DNA from: Lachnospiraceae bacterium
GTDB lineage: Bacteria > Bacillota > Clostridia > Lachnospirales > Lachnospiraceae
Assembly: GCA_014804695.1 (NCBI GenBank)
Contig: JAAUZJ010000010.1
Span: forward strand, 124,933 to 188,932
Reading direction: 5' to 3'
DNA: 64,000 bases
Shown one piece after another: positions 9,242 through 17,242 of this stretch. The notes below the pieces were generated by a model that made no database searches, was not told the DNA's origin, and worked only from the letters and a program-made list of their open reading frames with translations. Each line of letters starts with the position of its first letter. Within the stretch, counting starts at the first letter, position 1. A program made the position numbers and the translations under genes.

Positions 9242-9270
9242 TTGCAAAAATCCGCTTATCGTGATAAAAT
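9242..9270 (+). promoter_or_regulatory. sigma-A promoter for leuCD
   Basis: -35 TTGCAA (9242-9247), 17-nt spacer, -10 TAAAAT (9265-9270), about 33 nt before the leuC ATG. The resulting leader is too short for a T-box or peptide attenuator. Confidence 0.65.
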
Positions 9271-9303
9271 TATCTTTAAATCTTAAGACAGGAGGAAAAC
9301 GAG

Positions 9304-10566
9304 ATGGGAATGACGATGACCCAGAAAATACTGGCGGCTCACGCAGGACTTGAAAGTGTTGAAGCCGGACAGCTTATTGAGGCAGATCTGGATTTGGTGC
9401 TTGGCAATGATATTACAAGTCCGGTTGCTATTAAAGAAATGGATAAAATGAAAGTGGACGGAGTTTTTGACAAGGATAAAATTGCGCTTGTACCGGACCA
9501 TTTTGTACCTAATAAAGACATTAAATCAGCAGAACATTGTAAGTGTGTAAGGGAATTTGCTTACCGCAATGAGATCACCAATTATTTTGAAGTAGGGGAG
9601 ATGGGAATTGAGCATGCGCTGCTTCCGGAAAAAGGACTTACTGTTGCAGGTGATGTGATCATTGGTGCGGATTCACACACTTGTACTTACGGTGCGCTTG
9701 GCGCATTTTCTACAGGCGTTGGAAGTACCGATATGGCGGCAGGTATGGCTACCGGAAAGGCATGGTTTAAGGTGCCTTCGGCAATTAAGTTTAATATAGT
9801 CGGAAAGCCGGATAAATGGGTAAGCGGCAAGGATGTTATCTTACATATAATAGGTATGATTGGCGTTGACGGCGCCTTGTATAAATCAATGGAATTTGTC
9901 GGTGAGGGAATTAAGAACCTTAGCATGGACGATCGTTTTACGATTGCCAATATGGCAATAGAAGCAGGCGGAAAGAACGGAATTTTCCCAGTGGATGAGC
10001 TTGCAATTTCTTATATGAAAGAACATTCCAATAAAACGTACACAATTTATGAAGCAGATGAAGATGCCGTATATGATGAAGAGTATACCATTGACCTTAG
10101 CACGCTTCGTCCGACCATAGCATTTCCTCATCTGCCGGAAAATACTAAAACAATTGATGAAATTAAAGACGATATTAAAATAGATCAGGTTGTTATAGGC
10201 TCATGTACGAACGGAAGACTGGACGATTTACGAATTGCTGCAGAAGTTTTAAAGGACAGACATGTAGCAAAGGGAATGAGATGCATTGTTATTCCTGCAA
10301 CACAGAAAATTTATATGCAGGCAATGGAAGAGGGACTGTTAAAAACTTTCATAGAGGCAGGCGCGATTGTAAGTACACCGACCTGTGGTCCATGTCTTGG
10401 CGGCTATATGGGTATACTTGCGGCAGGAGAACGCTGCGTATCAACTACGAATCGTAATTTTGTTGGCAGGATGGGACACGTAGATTCCGAAATCTATCTT
10501 GCAAGTCCTGCAGTTGCAGCAGCAAGCGCTGTTATGGGAAAAATTTCCTGTCCTTGCAAACTGTAA
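9304..10566 (+). CDS. leuC: 3-isopropylmalate dehydratase large subunit
   Basis: The 420-residue protein is of the aconitase superfamily, short LeuC/HacA type. The three cysteines that bind the [4Fe-4S] cluster lie in [11 protein letters not shown] and [10 protein letters not shown]. Substrate-side signatures [16 protein letters not shown] and [10 protein letters not shown] are present. With LeuD it isomerises 2- to 3-isopropylmalate in leucine synthesis. A GGAGG site is 8 nt upstream. leuD follows after about 50 nt; leuA and leuB are not in this window. Confidence 0.96.
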   Translation: MGMTMTQKILAAHAGLESVEAGQLIEADLDLVLGNDITSPVAIKEMDKMKVDGVFDKDKIALVPDHFVPNKDIKSAEHCKCVREFAYRNEITNYFEVGEMGIEHALLPEKGLTVAGDVIIGADSHTCTYGALGAFSTGVGSTDMAAGMATGKAWFKVPSAIKFNIVGKPDKWVSGKDVILHIIGMIGVDGALYKSMEFVGEGIKNLSMDDRFTIANMAIEAGGKNGIFPVDELAISYMKEHSNKTYTIYEADEDAVYDEEYTIDLSTLRPTIAFPHLPENTKTIDEIKDDIKIDQVVIGSCTNGRLDDLRIAAEVLKDRHVAKGMRCIVIPATQKIYMQAMEEGLLKTFIEAGAIVSTPTCGPCLGGYMGILAAGERCVSTTNRNFVGRMGHVDSEIYLASPAVAAASAVMGKISCPCKL

Positions 10567-10617
10567 CGACAAACAGATAAAAAACAGACTATAATACGTT
10601 TATAATGGAGGTATGAG

Positions 10618-11106
10618 ATGAAAGCGGCTAAAGGATTAGTTTTTAAATATGGCGATAATGTTGATACAGATGTAATCATTCCTGCTCGTTACTTAAATTC
10701 TTCCGACCCGAAGGAATTAGCAACGCATTGTATGGAGGATATTGATAAGGAATTTATAAACAAGGTTAATGAAGGCGATATAATTGTTGCAACCAAGAAT
10801 TTCGGCTGCGGTTCTTCTAGAGAGCATGCGCCTATAGCGATTAAGGCGGCGGGCGTAAGCTGTGTCATTGCCGAGACATTTGCACGAATTTTTTATCGCA
10901 ACGCAATTAACATCGGGCTTCCTATAATTGAGTGTCCGGAAGCAGCAAAAGGAATTGATGCAGGAGATACAGTAGAAGTTAATTTTGACACCGGCGTTAT
11001 CACGGATGTGACAAAGAACACTACATATCAGGGACAGGCATTTCCTGAATTTATGCAAAAAATTATTGCTGCCGAAGGTCTGGTTAATTACATTAATCAG
11101 AAATAG
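10618..11106 (+). CDS. leuD: 3-isopropylmalate dehydratase small subunit
   Basis: The 162-residue swivel-domain subunit contains the diagnostic [12 protein letters not shown] motif and the N-terminal [15 protein letters not shown]. It completes the active site of isopropylmalate isomerase with LeuC, encoded directly upstream. Its length is normal for the short bacterial/archaeal type. A GGAGG site precedes the ATG. It is followed after 20 nt by an unknown gene that may be read through from the same promoter. Confidence 0.96.
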   Translation: MKAAKGLVFKYGDNVDTDVIIPARYLNSSDPKELATHCMEDIDKEFINKVNEGDIIVATKNFGCGSSREHAPIAIKAAGVSCVIAETFARIFYRNAINIGLPIIECPEAAKGIDAGDTVEVNFDTGVITDVTKNTTYQGQAFPEFMQKIIAAEGLVNYINQK

Positions 11107-11126
11107 AATGGAGTTTATATTATTTT

Positions 11127-11912
11127 ATGGTAAATAGAATTGACGGAAACAATTACTATGATTATCAAAAGTTAAAAAATGTCAATATTCCCGATGCAAG
11201 CGAGAAATTCAGCCTGGACTATAAGCAAAATGAATTGCAGTCCGAAGCAAAGGATAAAAAGGATAAATCTGAAAAAACGGCTGATGAACAAAAACTGTCT
11301 TCAGATAAAAGCGGAGTAAAATTAGAACTATCGAGCAGAGGGCAGAGCGCGGCAGCCGGAAGGTCATATAGTGGTCTGTCCAAACCGGAGGCTAAGTCTG
11401 AGAGCCAGTCTCTGGTTGATACAATAAGATCATTTGTTTCTACTGCCATTGAAGCTGTTAAGGACTTTTTCTATAAATTATGGTATGATGACACGAAGCC
11501 CGAGGATTCAGGCAGCATAGAAACTATGGGATTAGATGCTTTGGAATCGGAAACTTTGGAGTCAGAGTCAGCGGCGACTATAGATGCGTCAGAAACAGTC
11601 GGATATGCGGAGACTGAGGTGCTTTCAGATATTGCAGGAATAGAAGATGAATTCGGGTTAAATATACAGGAAATAGATGCAGGAACTGCTTACCGCATGG
11701 ATGTTGAGAAACGTCACCGTGAGATTCAACCGTATCTTCGCAAGGGAGATATAAATCAGGTTATTAATCTTCTTACTGATGAGGGGAGAAAGACTATTGC
11801 AAGAAATTCAAGTCTTCTGACTTACTATGATAAGAATGGAAGAATGGTAGAACCAAATGCCTCAGACCGAGAAAGAATTCTTCATGGGGATGGCAATGTA
11901 AGAAAATTATAA
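11127..11912 (+). CDS. hypothetical acidic, low-complexity protein
   Basis: I do not recognise this 261-residue protein. Residues ~30-100 are rich in Lys, Asp, Ser and Glu and probably disordered. A short amphipathic stretch (TAIEAVKDFFYKLWYD, ~110-125) follows, then an acidic Ser/Thr/Glu region. A more ordered C-terminal part (~175-261) is rich in Arg and contains EKRHREIQPYLRKGDINQVI. There is no signal peptide or membrane segment. GGAG is 15 nt from the ATG, a weak site. The position behind leuCD suggests shared transcription, not necessarily shared function. Confidence 0.6.
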   Translation: MVNRIDGNNYYDYQKLKNVNIPDASEKFSLDYKQNELQSEAKDKKDKSEKTADEQKLSSDKSGVKLELSSRGQSAAAGRSYSGLSKPEAKSESQSLVDTIRSFVSTAIEAVKDFFYKLWYDDTKPEDSGSIETMGLDALESETLESESAATIDASETVGYAETEVLSDIAGIEDEFGLNIQEIDAGTAYRMDVEKRHREIQPYLRKGDINQVINLLTDEGRKTIARNSSLLTYYDKNGRMVEPNASDRERILHGDGNVRKL

Positions 11913-11914
11913 AA

Positions 11915-11939
11915 ATGGCCCGCATATTATGCGGGTCAT
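11915..11939. terminator. terminator hairpin between convergent genes
   Basis: An 11-bp stem (11915-11925 with 11929-11939) closes a 3-nt loop. Read on the reverse strand it is followed by a T5 tract, so it should end the GGDEF gene transcript. On the forward strand the T-run is poor. Confidence 0.75.
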
Positions 11940-11956
11940 TAATAGTTGATGCTTTA

Positions 11957-13057
11957 TTATCTATCATATGGGGATACAACCCTGTTCTTACCGTTTTGTT
12001 TTCCGTAATATAATCTGCTGTCTGCATGAGTGATAGTATCTTCAATTGTAGAGCCATTTGTATGCGAGGCGATTCCAAGAGTAAGTGAACAATGTATTGT
12101 TGTATTATGTAAACTGAAAGAATGTTTTTCGACATTGCTGCGAATATCTTCCGAAACCTTACAGGTATCATCAACGCTTCCAATATACAAAATCAATATT
12201 TCCTCGCCGCCCCAACGGCATACATAACCGTTAGTGTCTACAAGCTGCTGTATAATGTGGGCAATATCTCTTAATACAACATCCCCGAAATCGTGTCCAT
12301 AGGTATCATTGACTCTCTTAAAATTATCAATATCACACATAACAAGTGAGAACGGCTCGTCTGCTTCAGCGGCAGCATCCAAGAATGTATGCATACTGCG
12401 GCGGTTATACAATCCGGTCAGGGGATCTATGTTTGCCATATTATCCAACATGGCATTCTGTATATGCAGTTTATTGGTAGTTATCTGCACATCCGCAACA
12501 AAGATAAGTGTAACCATAAACAGAAAAGCAAAATTGCAGGTAGCATTATAGGAATAAATCAGAGATTCTGTAGTATCGGATACATCTAATTGATATAGAC
12601 AGCCGATGAAGCCTGTGATCATACGGCAGGCAATAAATGAAGCATACGAAATAAAGCCTAAAATAGTGGCAATAACGTATTTTTGTTTACCTTTCATCAT
12701 TGTAACGCAGATATAATAACCGAAAGGAACAAGTCCGATTAAGTAATGCGGAAAGCCAAACTTCCAACCAATGCAGATAGTGGCAACAAAGGCATGTACG
12801 ATAATTTCAATATAAGTGGCATAAAAAGTATAAATAATATTCTTCTCATAACCATATTTGATAACGCTGGCACAGATTATGTATGTGGTAACGCTGCCTA
12901 TGTTGAAAATAACCATAGGAAAGACTCCCAGTAGGGCAAATAGCGCGATAAAGCTTACATGTACTGCGCAGACAGCATATATAAACAGACCATATTTAAA
13001 TCTGTTAGACGACATATTGTTAACAACAAATTCTGCCAATTTTGCAATAGTTTTCAT
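11957..13057 (-). CDS. membrane diguanylate cyclase (GGDEF)
   Basis: The 366-residue protein has an N-terminal block of about six membrane segments (residues ~20-190). A GGDEF domain follows (~195-365), with DPLTGLYNRRSM, DIDNFKRVNDTYGHDFGD and the active-site loop RWGGEEILIL (GGEEI form, compatible with activity). It should make c-di-GMP from two GTP. No RxxD inhibitory site is obvious before the loop. It lies directly downstream of an EAL-domain gene on the same strand, with its own promoter between them. Confidence 0.92.
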   Translation of the reverse strand: MKTIAKLAEFVVNNMSSNRFKYGLFIYAVCAVHVSFIALFALLGVFPMVIFNIGSVTTYIICASVIKYGYEKNIIYTFYATYIEIIVHAFVATICIGWKFGFPHYLIGLVPFGYYICVTMMKGKQKYVIATILGFISYASFIACRMITGFIGCLYQLDVSDTTESLIYSYNATCNFAFLFMVTLIFVADVQITTNKLHIQNAMLDNMANIDPLTGLYNRRSMHTFLDAAAEADEPFSLVMCDIDNFKRVNDTYGHDFGDVVLRDIAHIIQQLVDTNGYVCRWGGEEILILYIGSVDDTCKVSEDIRSNVEKHSFSLHNTTIHCSLTLGIASHTNGSTIEDTITHADSRLYYGKQNGKNRVVSPYDR

Positions 13058-13125
13058 TAATTCTACAAACCTCTATAGTAAAGACATAACATCTATATAT
13101 TTTTTATATAATTGCATATACAGTA

Positions 13126-13154
13126 ATTATATATTAAAAAGCAAATAATGTAAA
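13126..13154 (-). promoter_or_regulatory. sigma-A promoter for the GGDEF gene
   Basis: On the reverse strand: -35 TTTACA (13154-13149), 17-nt spacer, -10 TATAAT (13131-13126), 69 nt from the start codon. Confidence 0.65.
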
Positions 13155-13208
13155 CAAGTTATATATAACCTAGGGTTTACCAAGGTACTATAATTTGCAG
13201 ACCTTACT

Positions 13209-16133
13209 TCAGCTATTAGAGGCGGTATTTTCTTCCAGCATCTTCTCAAACACATCCTCCGGTACCGGTTTACAGTATAGGTAACCCTGTGCCACATAAG
13301 CACCAATCTCCATCATAAGTTCAGTATCGTTCTTTGTCTCCACGCCCTCACAGACCACTTGGGCATTCAGATCTTTGGCAAGATTTACGATATTCTTCAT
13401 GATCTGAACCTGTCTGATACGATTTTCGTTATTAAGCAGGAAAGAACGATCCAGCTTAATAACGGAGGCCGGTATCTGTTCAAATACTCCCAGAGAAGAG
13501 TACCCTGAGCCGAAATCATCTATGGAGAGATGCACGCCATTTTCGCGCAGGATGTCTACGGTCTCCTTGACTTTCTGCTGCTGCACATCCTCTACCACAA
13601 GTGTCTCTGTAATCTCCACCTCGATCAGTTCTTTAGGAATCTTATATTTGTCAATAATGGATACAAATCTTTCCGGGAAACCATCCTCCGTAAAATGCAT
13701 TCTGGAAAAATTGCACGACACAGGCACAACGTTCCTGCCTGCATCAATACGGCGGCGCAGCATTTTACACACGCTTTCCATAACAAAGAAATCAATCTCC
13801 TTAATCCAGCCGGTGCGCTCATAATAGGGTACAAAGAACCAAGGTGTGCGAATGGCTCCATCCGCTGTGGGATCCTTGAAGCGTATCAACGCTTCAGCGC
13901 CTACGATATTTTCATTACGAATATCCACCTTTGCCTGATAATAAGCCACAAAGTCCTTATTGATATCGGCAGATTCCAAAAGCTTTTCCCGCTCGTGCGT
14001 CTCTTTCAGCTGTGCCCGCAGTTTGTCATCATAAATCTGCACCGCGTTGCCATAGCTGCTCTTTAAAGAATCTACCAACTGTATACCTTCAGACAAAGCA
14101 CGCTGTAAATCGTCGTCACCATTCTCCAGACAACCTACACCTATAGCCAGTGACATATGAGTATCTACCTTATCGTGGATTCGTGAGGATATTTTGTCAG
14201 CAATGTCCATCAGACGGCTTCGCAGAGCTTCCACATCTTCATACTTCATAAAAAGTACGAAATGGCTTCCATAGCTTCTGGCGTAGAGTTCGTTTTTAGC
14301 ATCTATTTCCTCGGATAGTGTCTCTATGACTAATTCCAGTATGTGCTGCCCCGCATTCCAGCCATATAAGGCGTTGTAACTCTTAAATTGACCGATATCC
14401 GTGTAGGCAACAGCATAATTACTGTTTTTGTCCACTGCCAGTTTCTGTGTTGCACGATACCTTAAATAATGAAGATTCCAAATATTAAATTCCGTATCCT
14501 TGTACATCAGTTTCTGAACACGGATACTGTTACGCAGTAAAAAGAACAGCACCAGAATGATTGCCACAGCACAGCACGATAGAACAAGGATAATCGGAAT
14601 ACTATGATCGCTGATAAAGTTTGCCATACTCATCTTGGAATAGAAATTGTCCTGGAGCATATAGTCATTGACCATCTTGTCGCTGACATCAAGCAGCTCT
14701 TTATTTAAAATACCGAGAAGAGGTGAATCCTCATTATCTGACACAAGCATACAGATGCTGTGGACGTCACTAAGCACACTGTGTATCTCCATTTTGTTGA
14801 AACGAAGCCCAGAACCGAGCAGATACTCCGCCAGATATCCGTCACATATGGAAGCGTCTGCCTCGCCGGACCTCACCGCATTCAAGCTCTCAAGTTGTGT
14901 GGAATAGAGTAGAAGACGCGTATTCTCATCAATGAAATTCTGCACTGCCTCCCCTGAAGCGTAACTTTCTTCCACAGCCACGACATTTATCGAATCTGAT
15001 TTGTTATTCCTCCTCATAATAATGACTTGTGGTACCTGGGCATACTCTTTTGTAGCTGCCAGTCCATCTGACTGCATCCGTTGAACCGTCTCACCGCAGT
15101 AGCTTAGAATATCGATACTACCGGTTTTTAAGGCTTTCTTAGCATCCTCCATGTTTTCCAGTTTCACATAGTTAAAGAGGATACCTGTGCTCACAGACAC
15201 TTCCTCCAACATTTGTTTGGAAAGCCCCGTATAGACTCCGTCATTTTCGTAGGAGAACGGATAGTAACCATCTAAATATCCCACGGTCAATGTACCTTTT
15301 TCAGCAATATATTGCTTCTCACTATTTGTCAACAGAATTGTCTGGTCCAGTCTGTTGTCATAGTGTTTTACCATCAGTTCATTTTCCAATCCCGGACGGT
15401 TCATCTTCAAGTCTGCGATTCCCTGATTAAGTTCCCGTATAAGATCATTGTTACTCTGATAGGTAATGTAATAAAAAGGCATGGGTGCAAACCTGCCGAC
15501 CACACGCTGTCCTTCACGAACCTCTGTCAGGGAATGTACGAGAGCATCAATCTCTCCGGCATTCAATGCTTCATGCAAAGCTGCCGTATTTTCGTATTCC
15601 CTCACCTTTGGACTGAGAATACCGTGATCTGCCATATATTCGTAAAATTCGTCTTTTCGTATGTAAGTGCCTACAACACCAAAGGAGGCATCGCGCATTG
15701 CGTCAAAGTCTTCATATGCAAATGTGCTGTCGCCATTTACAGCAATCACACCAAAGGTATATCCGCTGGCTAAGTCCGCATACTGGTACAGCTTTGCCCG
15801 TTCCGCGGAATACTGCGCAGAACCCACCAGATCTATCTCCTCATTCAAAAGCATAGTCAGGGCGTCGTCCCAGCTTTCGCAATCCACATACTCAATATTC
15901 CAGTTAACATAATCGCTCAGCTCATCCAGGTACTCAACATCCATACCGGTGCGGCTGCCATCCGCTTTGGTCTCATTGTAACCTTCCATAGGGAAAAAGC
16001 CAACACGGACTGTGCGCTTTTCCGCGCCTTGTACAACTTTGGTGTTCCCAATTGATGTAAGAAGCGCCGCTACAAGCATAAAAGCAAGAAACCTGCTTGC
16101 CCTGCCAAAAGTTCTTTTTTGTATATTCTCCAT
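13209..16133 (-). CDS. double solute-binding domain, degenerate GGDEF and EAL protein (c-di-GMP phosphodiesterase)
   Basis: The 974-residue protein begins with a signal/anchor segment (~12-35). Two extracellular family-3 solute-binding domains follow (~40-265 and ~275-500), each with the amino-acid-binding-protein look (RVGFFPMEG; LTVGYLDGYYPFSYEN). A membrane helix lies at ~515-540. The GGDEF-like domain has the catalytic loop replaced (SYGSHFVLF instead of GGDEF), and the EAL domain is C-terminal. The EAL domain retains EALIRF, DDFGSGYSS, IKLDRSF and CEGVET, so phosphodiesterase activity is likely. I infer a sensor that changes c-di-GMP breakdown when it binds an extracellular amino-acid-like ligand. 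Confidence 0.9.
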   Translation of the reverse strand: MENIQKRTFGRASRFLAFMLVAALLTSIGNTKVVQGAEKRTVRVGFFPMEGYNETKADGSRTGMDVEYLDELSDYVNWNIEYVDCESWDDALTMLLNEEIDLVGSAQYSAERAKLYQYADLASGYTFGVIAVNGDSTFAYEDFDAMRDASFGVVGTYIRKDEFYEYMADHGILSPKVREYENTAALHEALNAGEIDALVHSLTEVREGQRVVGRFAPMPFYYITYQSNNDLIRELNQGIADLKMNRPGLENELMVKHYDNRLDQTILLTNSEKQYIAEKGTLTVGYLDGYYPFSYENDGVYTGLSKQMLEEVSVSTGILFNYVKLENMEDAKKALKTGSIDILSYCGETVQRMQSDGLAATKEYAQVPQVIIMRRNNKSDSINVVAVEESYASGEAVQNFIDENTRLLLYSTQLESLNAVRSGEADASICDGYLAEYLLGSGLRFNKMEIHSVLSDVHSICMLVSDNEDSPLLGILNKELLDVSDKMVNDYMLQDNFYSKMSMANFISDHSIPIILVLSCCAVAIILVLFFLLRNSIRVQKLMYKDTEFNIWNLHYLRYRATQKLAVDKNSNYAVAYTDIGQFKSYNALYGWNAGQHILELVIETLSEEIDAKNELYARSYGSHFVLFMKYEDVEALRSRLMDIADKISSRIHDKVDTHMSLAIGVGCLENGDDDLQRALSEGIQLVDSLKSSYGNAVQIYDDKLRAQLKETHEREKLLESADINKDFVAYYQAKVDIRNENIVGAEALIRFKDPTADGAIRTPWFFVPYYERTGWIKEIDFFVMESVCKMLRRRIDAGRNVVPVSCNFSRMHFTEDGFPERFVSIIDKYKIPKELIEVEITETLVVEDVQQQKVKETVDILRENGVHLSIDDFGSGYSSLGVFEQIPASVIKLDRSFLLNNENRIRQVQIMKNIVNLAKDLNAQVVCEGVETKNDTELMMEIGAYVAQGYLYCKPVPEDVFEKMLEENTASNS

Positions 16134-16166
16134 AATACTTCGACCTTTCTGATTATTCTATCTTTA

Positions 16167-16196
16167 ATTATAAGTTAACAAGCCTACAAGATGCAA
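16167..16196 (-). promoter_or_regulatory. candidate promoter for the EAL gene
   Basis: On the reverse strand: -35 TTGCAT (16196-16191), 18-nt spacer, -10 TATAAT (16172-16167), about 33 nt before the start codon. Confidence 0.55.
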
Positions 16197-16235
16197 GTGT
16201 TTTGCGTTGTCTTATAGGATAAACTTATGCGGAGT

Positions 16236-16265
16236 TTGACAGTTGAATAATAGAAAAGTTATAAT
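16236..16265 (+). promoter_or_regulatory. consensus promoter for the nuclease-like gene
   Basis: TTGACA (16236-16241) and TATAAT (16260-16265) separated by 18 nt, about 31 nt upstream of the ATG at 16297. Both hexamers are perfect. Confidence 0.75.
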
Positions 16266-16296
16266 AGGGTGAAAAATTTAAATAAAGGAATATACA

Positions 16297-17034
16297 ATGG
16301 ATAAGGAAGCGTTTGAACAGGCAAAATTAAAAGTCCTTTTAAAGCAGCATGACCCACATGGTTTTGGAACATTACAGGAAAAGACAGTACATGCTGTGAT
16401 GAAACTATATTATGAACCAAACATAGACTATCATGAAGTCCCGATAGAAGGATATATAGCGGACATATATACAGGAAGCCTAATTATAGAAATTCAAAAC
16501 GGAAATTTTAACAGACTCAGAGAAAAACTTAAAGCCTTTTTGCCAACCTATAAAGTCATGGTAGTGCTGCCGATTCCACATAACAAGTGGCTGATATATA
16601 TGGACGACGAAAGCGGGGAACTTTCCCCAAGACGAAAATCTCCGGTAACAGGCAGCATATACAGCGCTTTCCCGGAACTATACAAAATAAAGGACTATCT
16701 GACGCATCCAAACCTTTCCTTCGCATTTCCGCTTATTGACATGGATGAGTACAAACTACTTCAGAAACAGGGAAGAGGCAGACGAAAAAAAAGCACCCGC
16801 TATGACAGGATGCCAATTGCCTTATATGATGAAATAATATTTGAAAGAGTCGAAGATTTCATTCAGGTAATCCCATACGAACTGGATGAGCAATTCACCA
16901 CCAAAGAATTTGCCGCCGCCGCCCACATCCACCGCGACTTCGCGCAGCTGACGTTGCATATCCTATACCATATGAAGCTGGTTGACAGAGTAGGAAAGCG
17001 GGGACGTGAATACTTATATGAAGTACTATTATAA
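16297..17034 (+). CDS. putative PD-(D/E)XK nuclease-like protein with C-terminal winged-helix-like region
   Basis: I cannot name this 245-residue protein. The N-terminal half carries YIADIYTGSLIIEIQNGNF, in which Asp56 and Glu65-x-Gln67 have the spacing of the D...ExQ/ExK core of PD-(D/E)XK nucleases. It looks like the CoiA-type core (ADV...IEIQ). The strand after it (YKVMVVLPI) is also consistent. The C-terminal third (TKEFAAAAHIHRDFAQLTLHIL...) resembles a winged helix. The gene has its own consensus promoter and is followed by palindrome copy 1. A DNA-processing role is an inference from the motif only. Confidence 0.6.
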   Translation: MDKEAFEQAKLKVLLKQHDPHGFGTLQEKTVHAVMKLYYEPNIDYHEVPIEGYIADIYTGSLIIEIQNGNFNRLREKLKAFLPTYKVMVVLPIPHNKWLIYMDDESGELSPRRKSPVTGSIYSAFPELYKIKDYLTHPNLSFAFPLIDMDEYKLLQKQGRGRRKKSTRYDRMPIALYDEIIFERVEDFIQVIPYELDEQFTTKEFAAAAHIHRDFAQLTLHILYHMKLVDRVGKRGREYLYEVLL

Positions 17035-17050
17035 ATTCATTTGCCAATAC

Positions 17051-17141
17051 CCAGAACTTAGGACAATATAAATAAAAACGGGGCGACCTTCGCTCCCGCG
17101 GTTCGAGCCCCGTTTTTATTTATATTGCCCTAAGTTCGTGG
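17051..17141 (+). repeat. palindromic repeat family, copy 1 (forward)
   Basis: Two 31-nt arms (17054-17084 and 17107-17137) pair with a single mismatch around a 22-nt loop. The inner stem is GC-rich (CGGGGC) and is flanked by an A tract on the left and a T5 tract on the right, so it resembles an intrinsic terminator in both directions. The variable arm base reads TATAAATAAAA, paired with TTTTATTTATA. The outer ends CCAGAACTTAG and CTAAGTTCGTGG are shared with the other copies. An 11-bp tandem duplication (17134-17155) follows. It lies between the nuclease-like gene and the gyrB-like promoter. Confidence 0.85.
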
Positions 17142-17170
17142 CATGTTCGTGGCATTTAAATAACACCCTT

Positions 17171-17199
17171 TTGCAATTTAAATCTTTTTATGGTAAAAT
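17171..17199 (+). promoter_or_regulatory. sigma-A promoter for the topoisomerase pair
   Basis: -35 TTGCAA (17171-17176), 17-nt spacer, -10 TAAAAT (17194-17199), 43 nt upstream of the gyrB-like ATG. It uses the same hexamers as the leuCD promoter. Confidence 0.65.
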
Positions 17200-17242
17200 A
17201 TGCAATAATATCAAGCGATAAAGAAAGGCATGGTTACTTTTT

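Noticed and set aside
9158-9303. T-box or attenuator before leuC
   Set aside because: A promoter sits only ~33 nt from the start, leaving no room for a leader, and no T-box sequence was seen.
13530-14066. 178-codon open frame on the forward strand
   Set aside because: It lies entirely antisense to the EAL domain, has no family motif and follows codon bias of the real gene on the opposite strand.
15312-15773. 153-codon forward open frame inside the solute-binding region
   Set aside because: Antisense shadow of the solute-binding/EAL gene with no ribosome-binding site or motif.
17095-17115. GGTTCGAGCCCC in palindrome copy 1 looks like a tRNA T-arm
   Set aside because: The rest of a tRNA (acceptor, D and anticodon arms) is absent, the T stem does not pair properly, and the other copies change this stretch.
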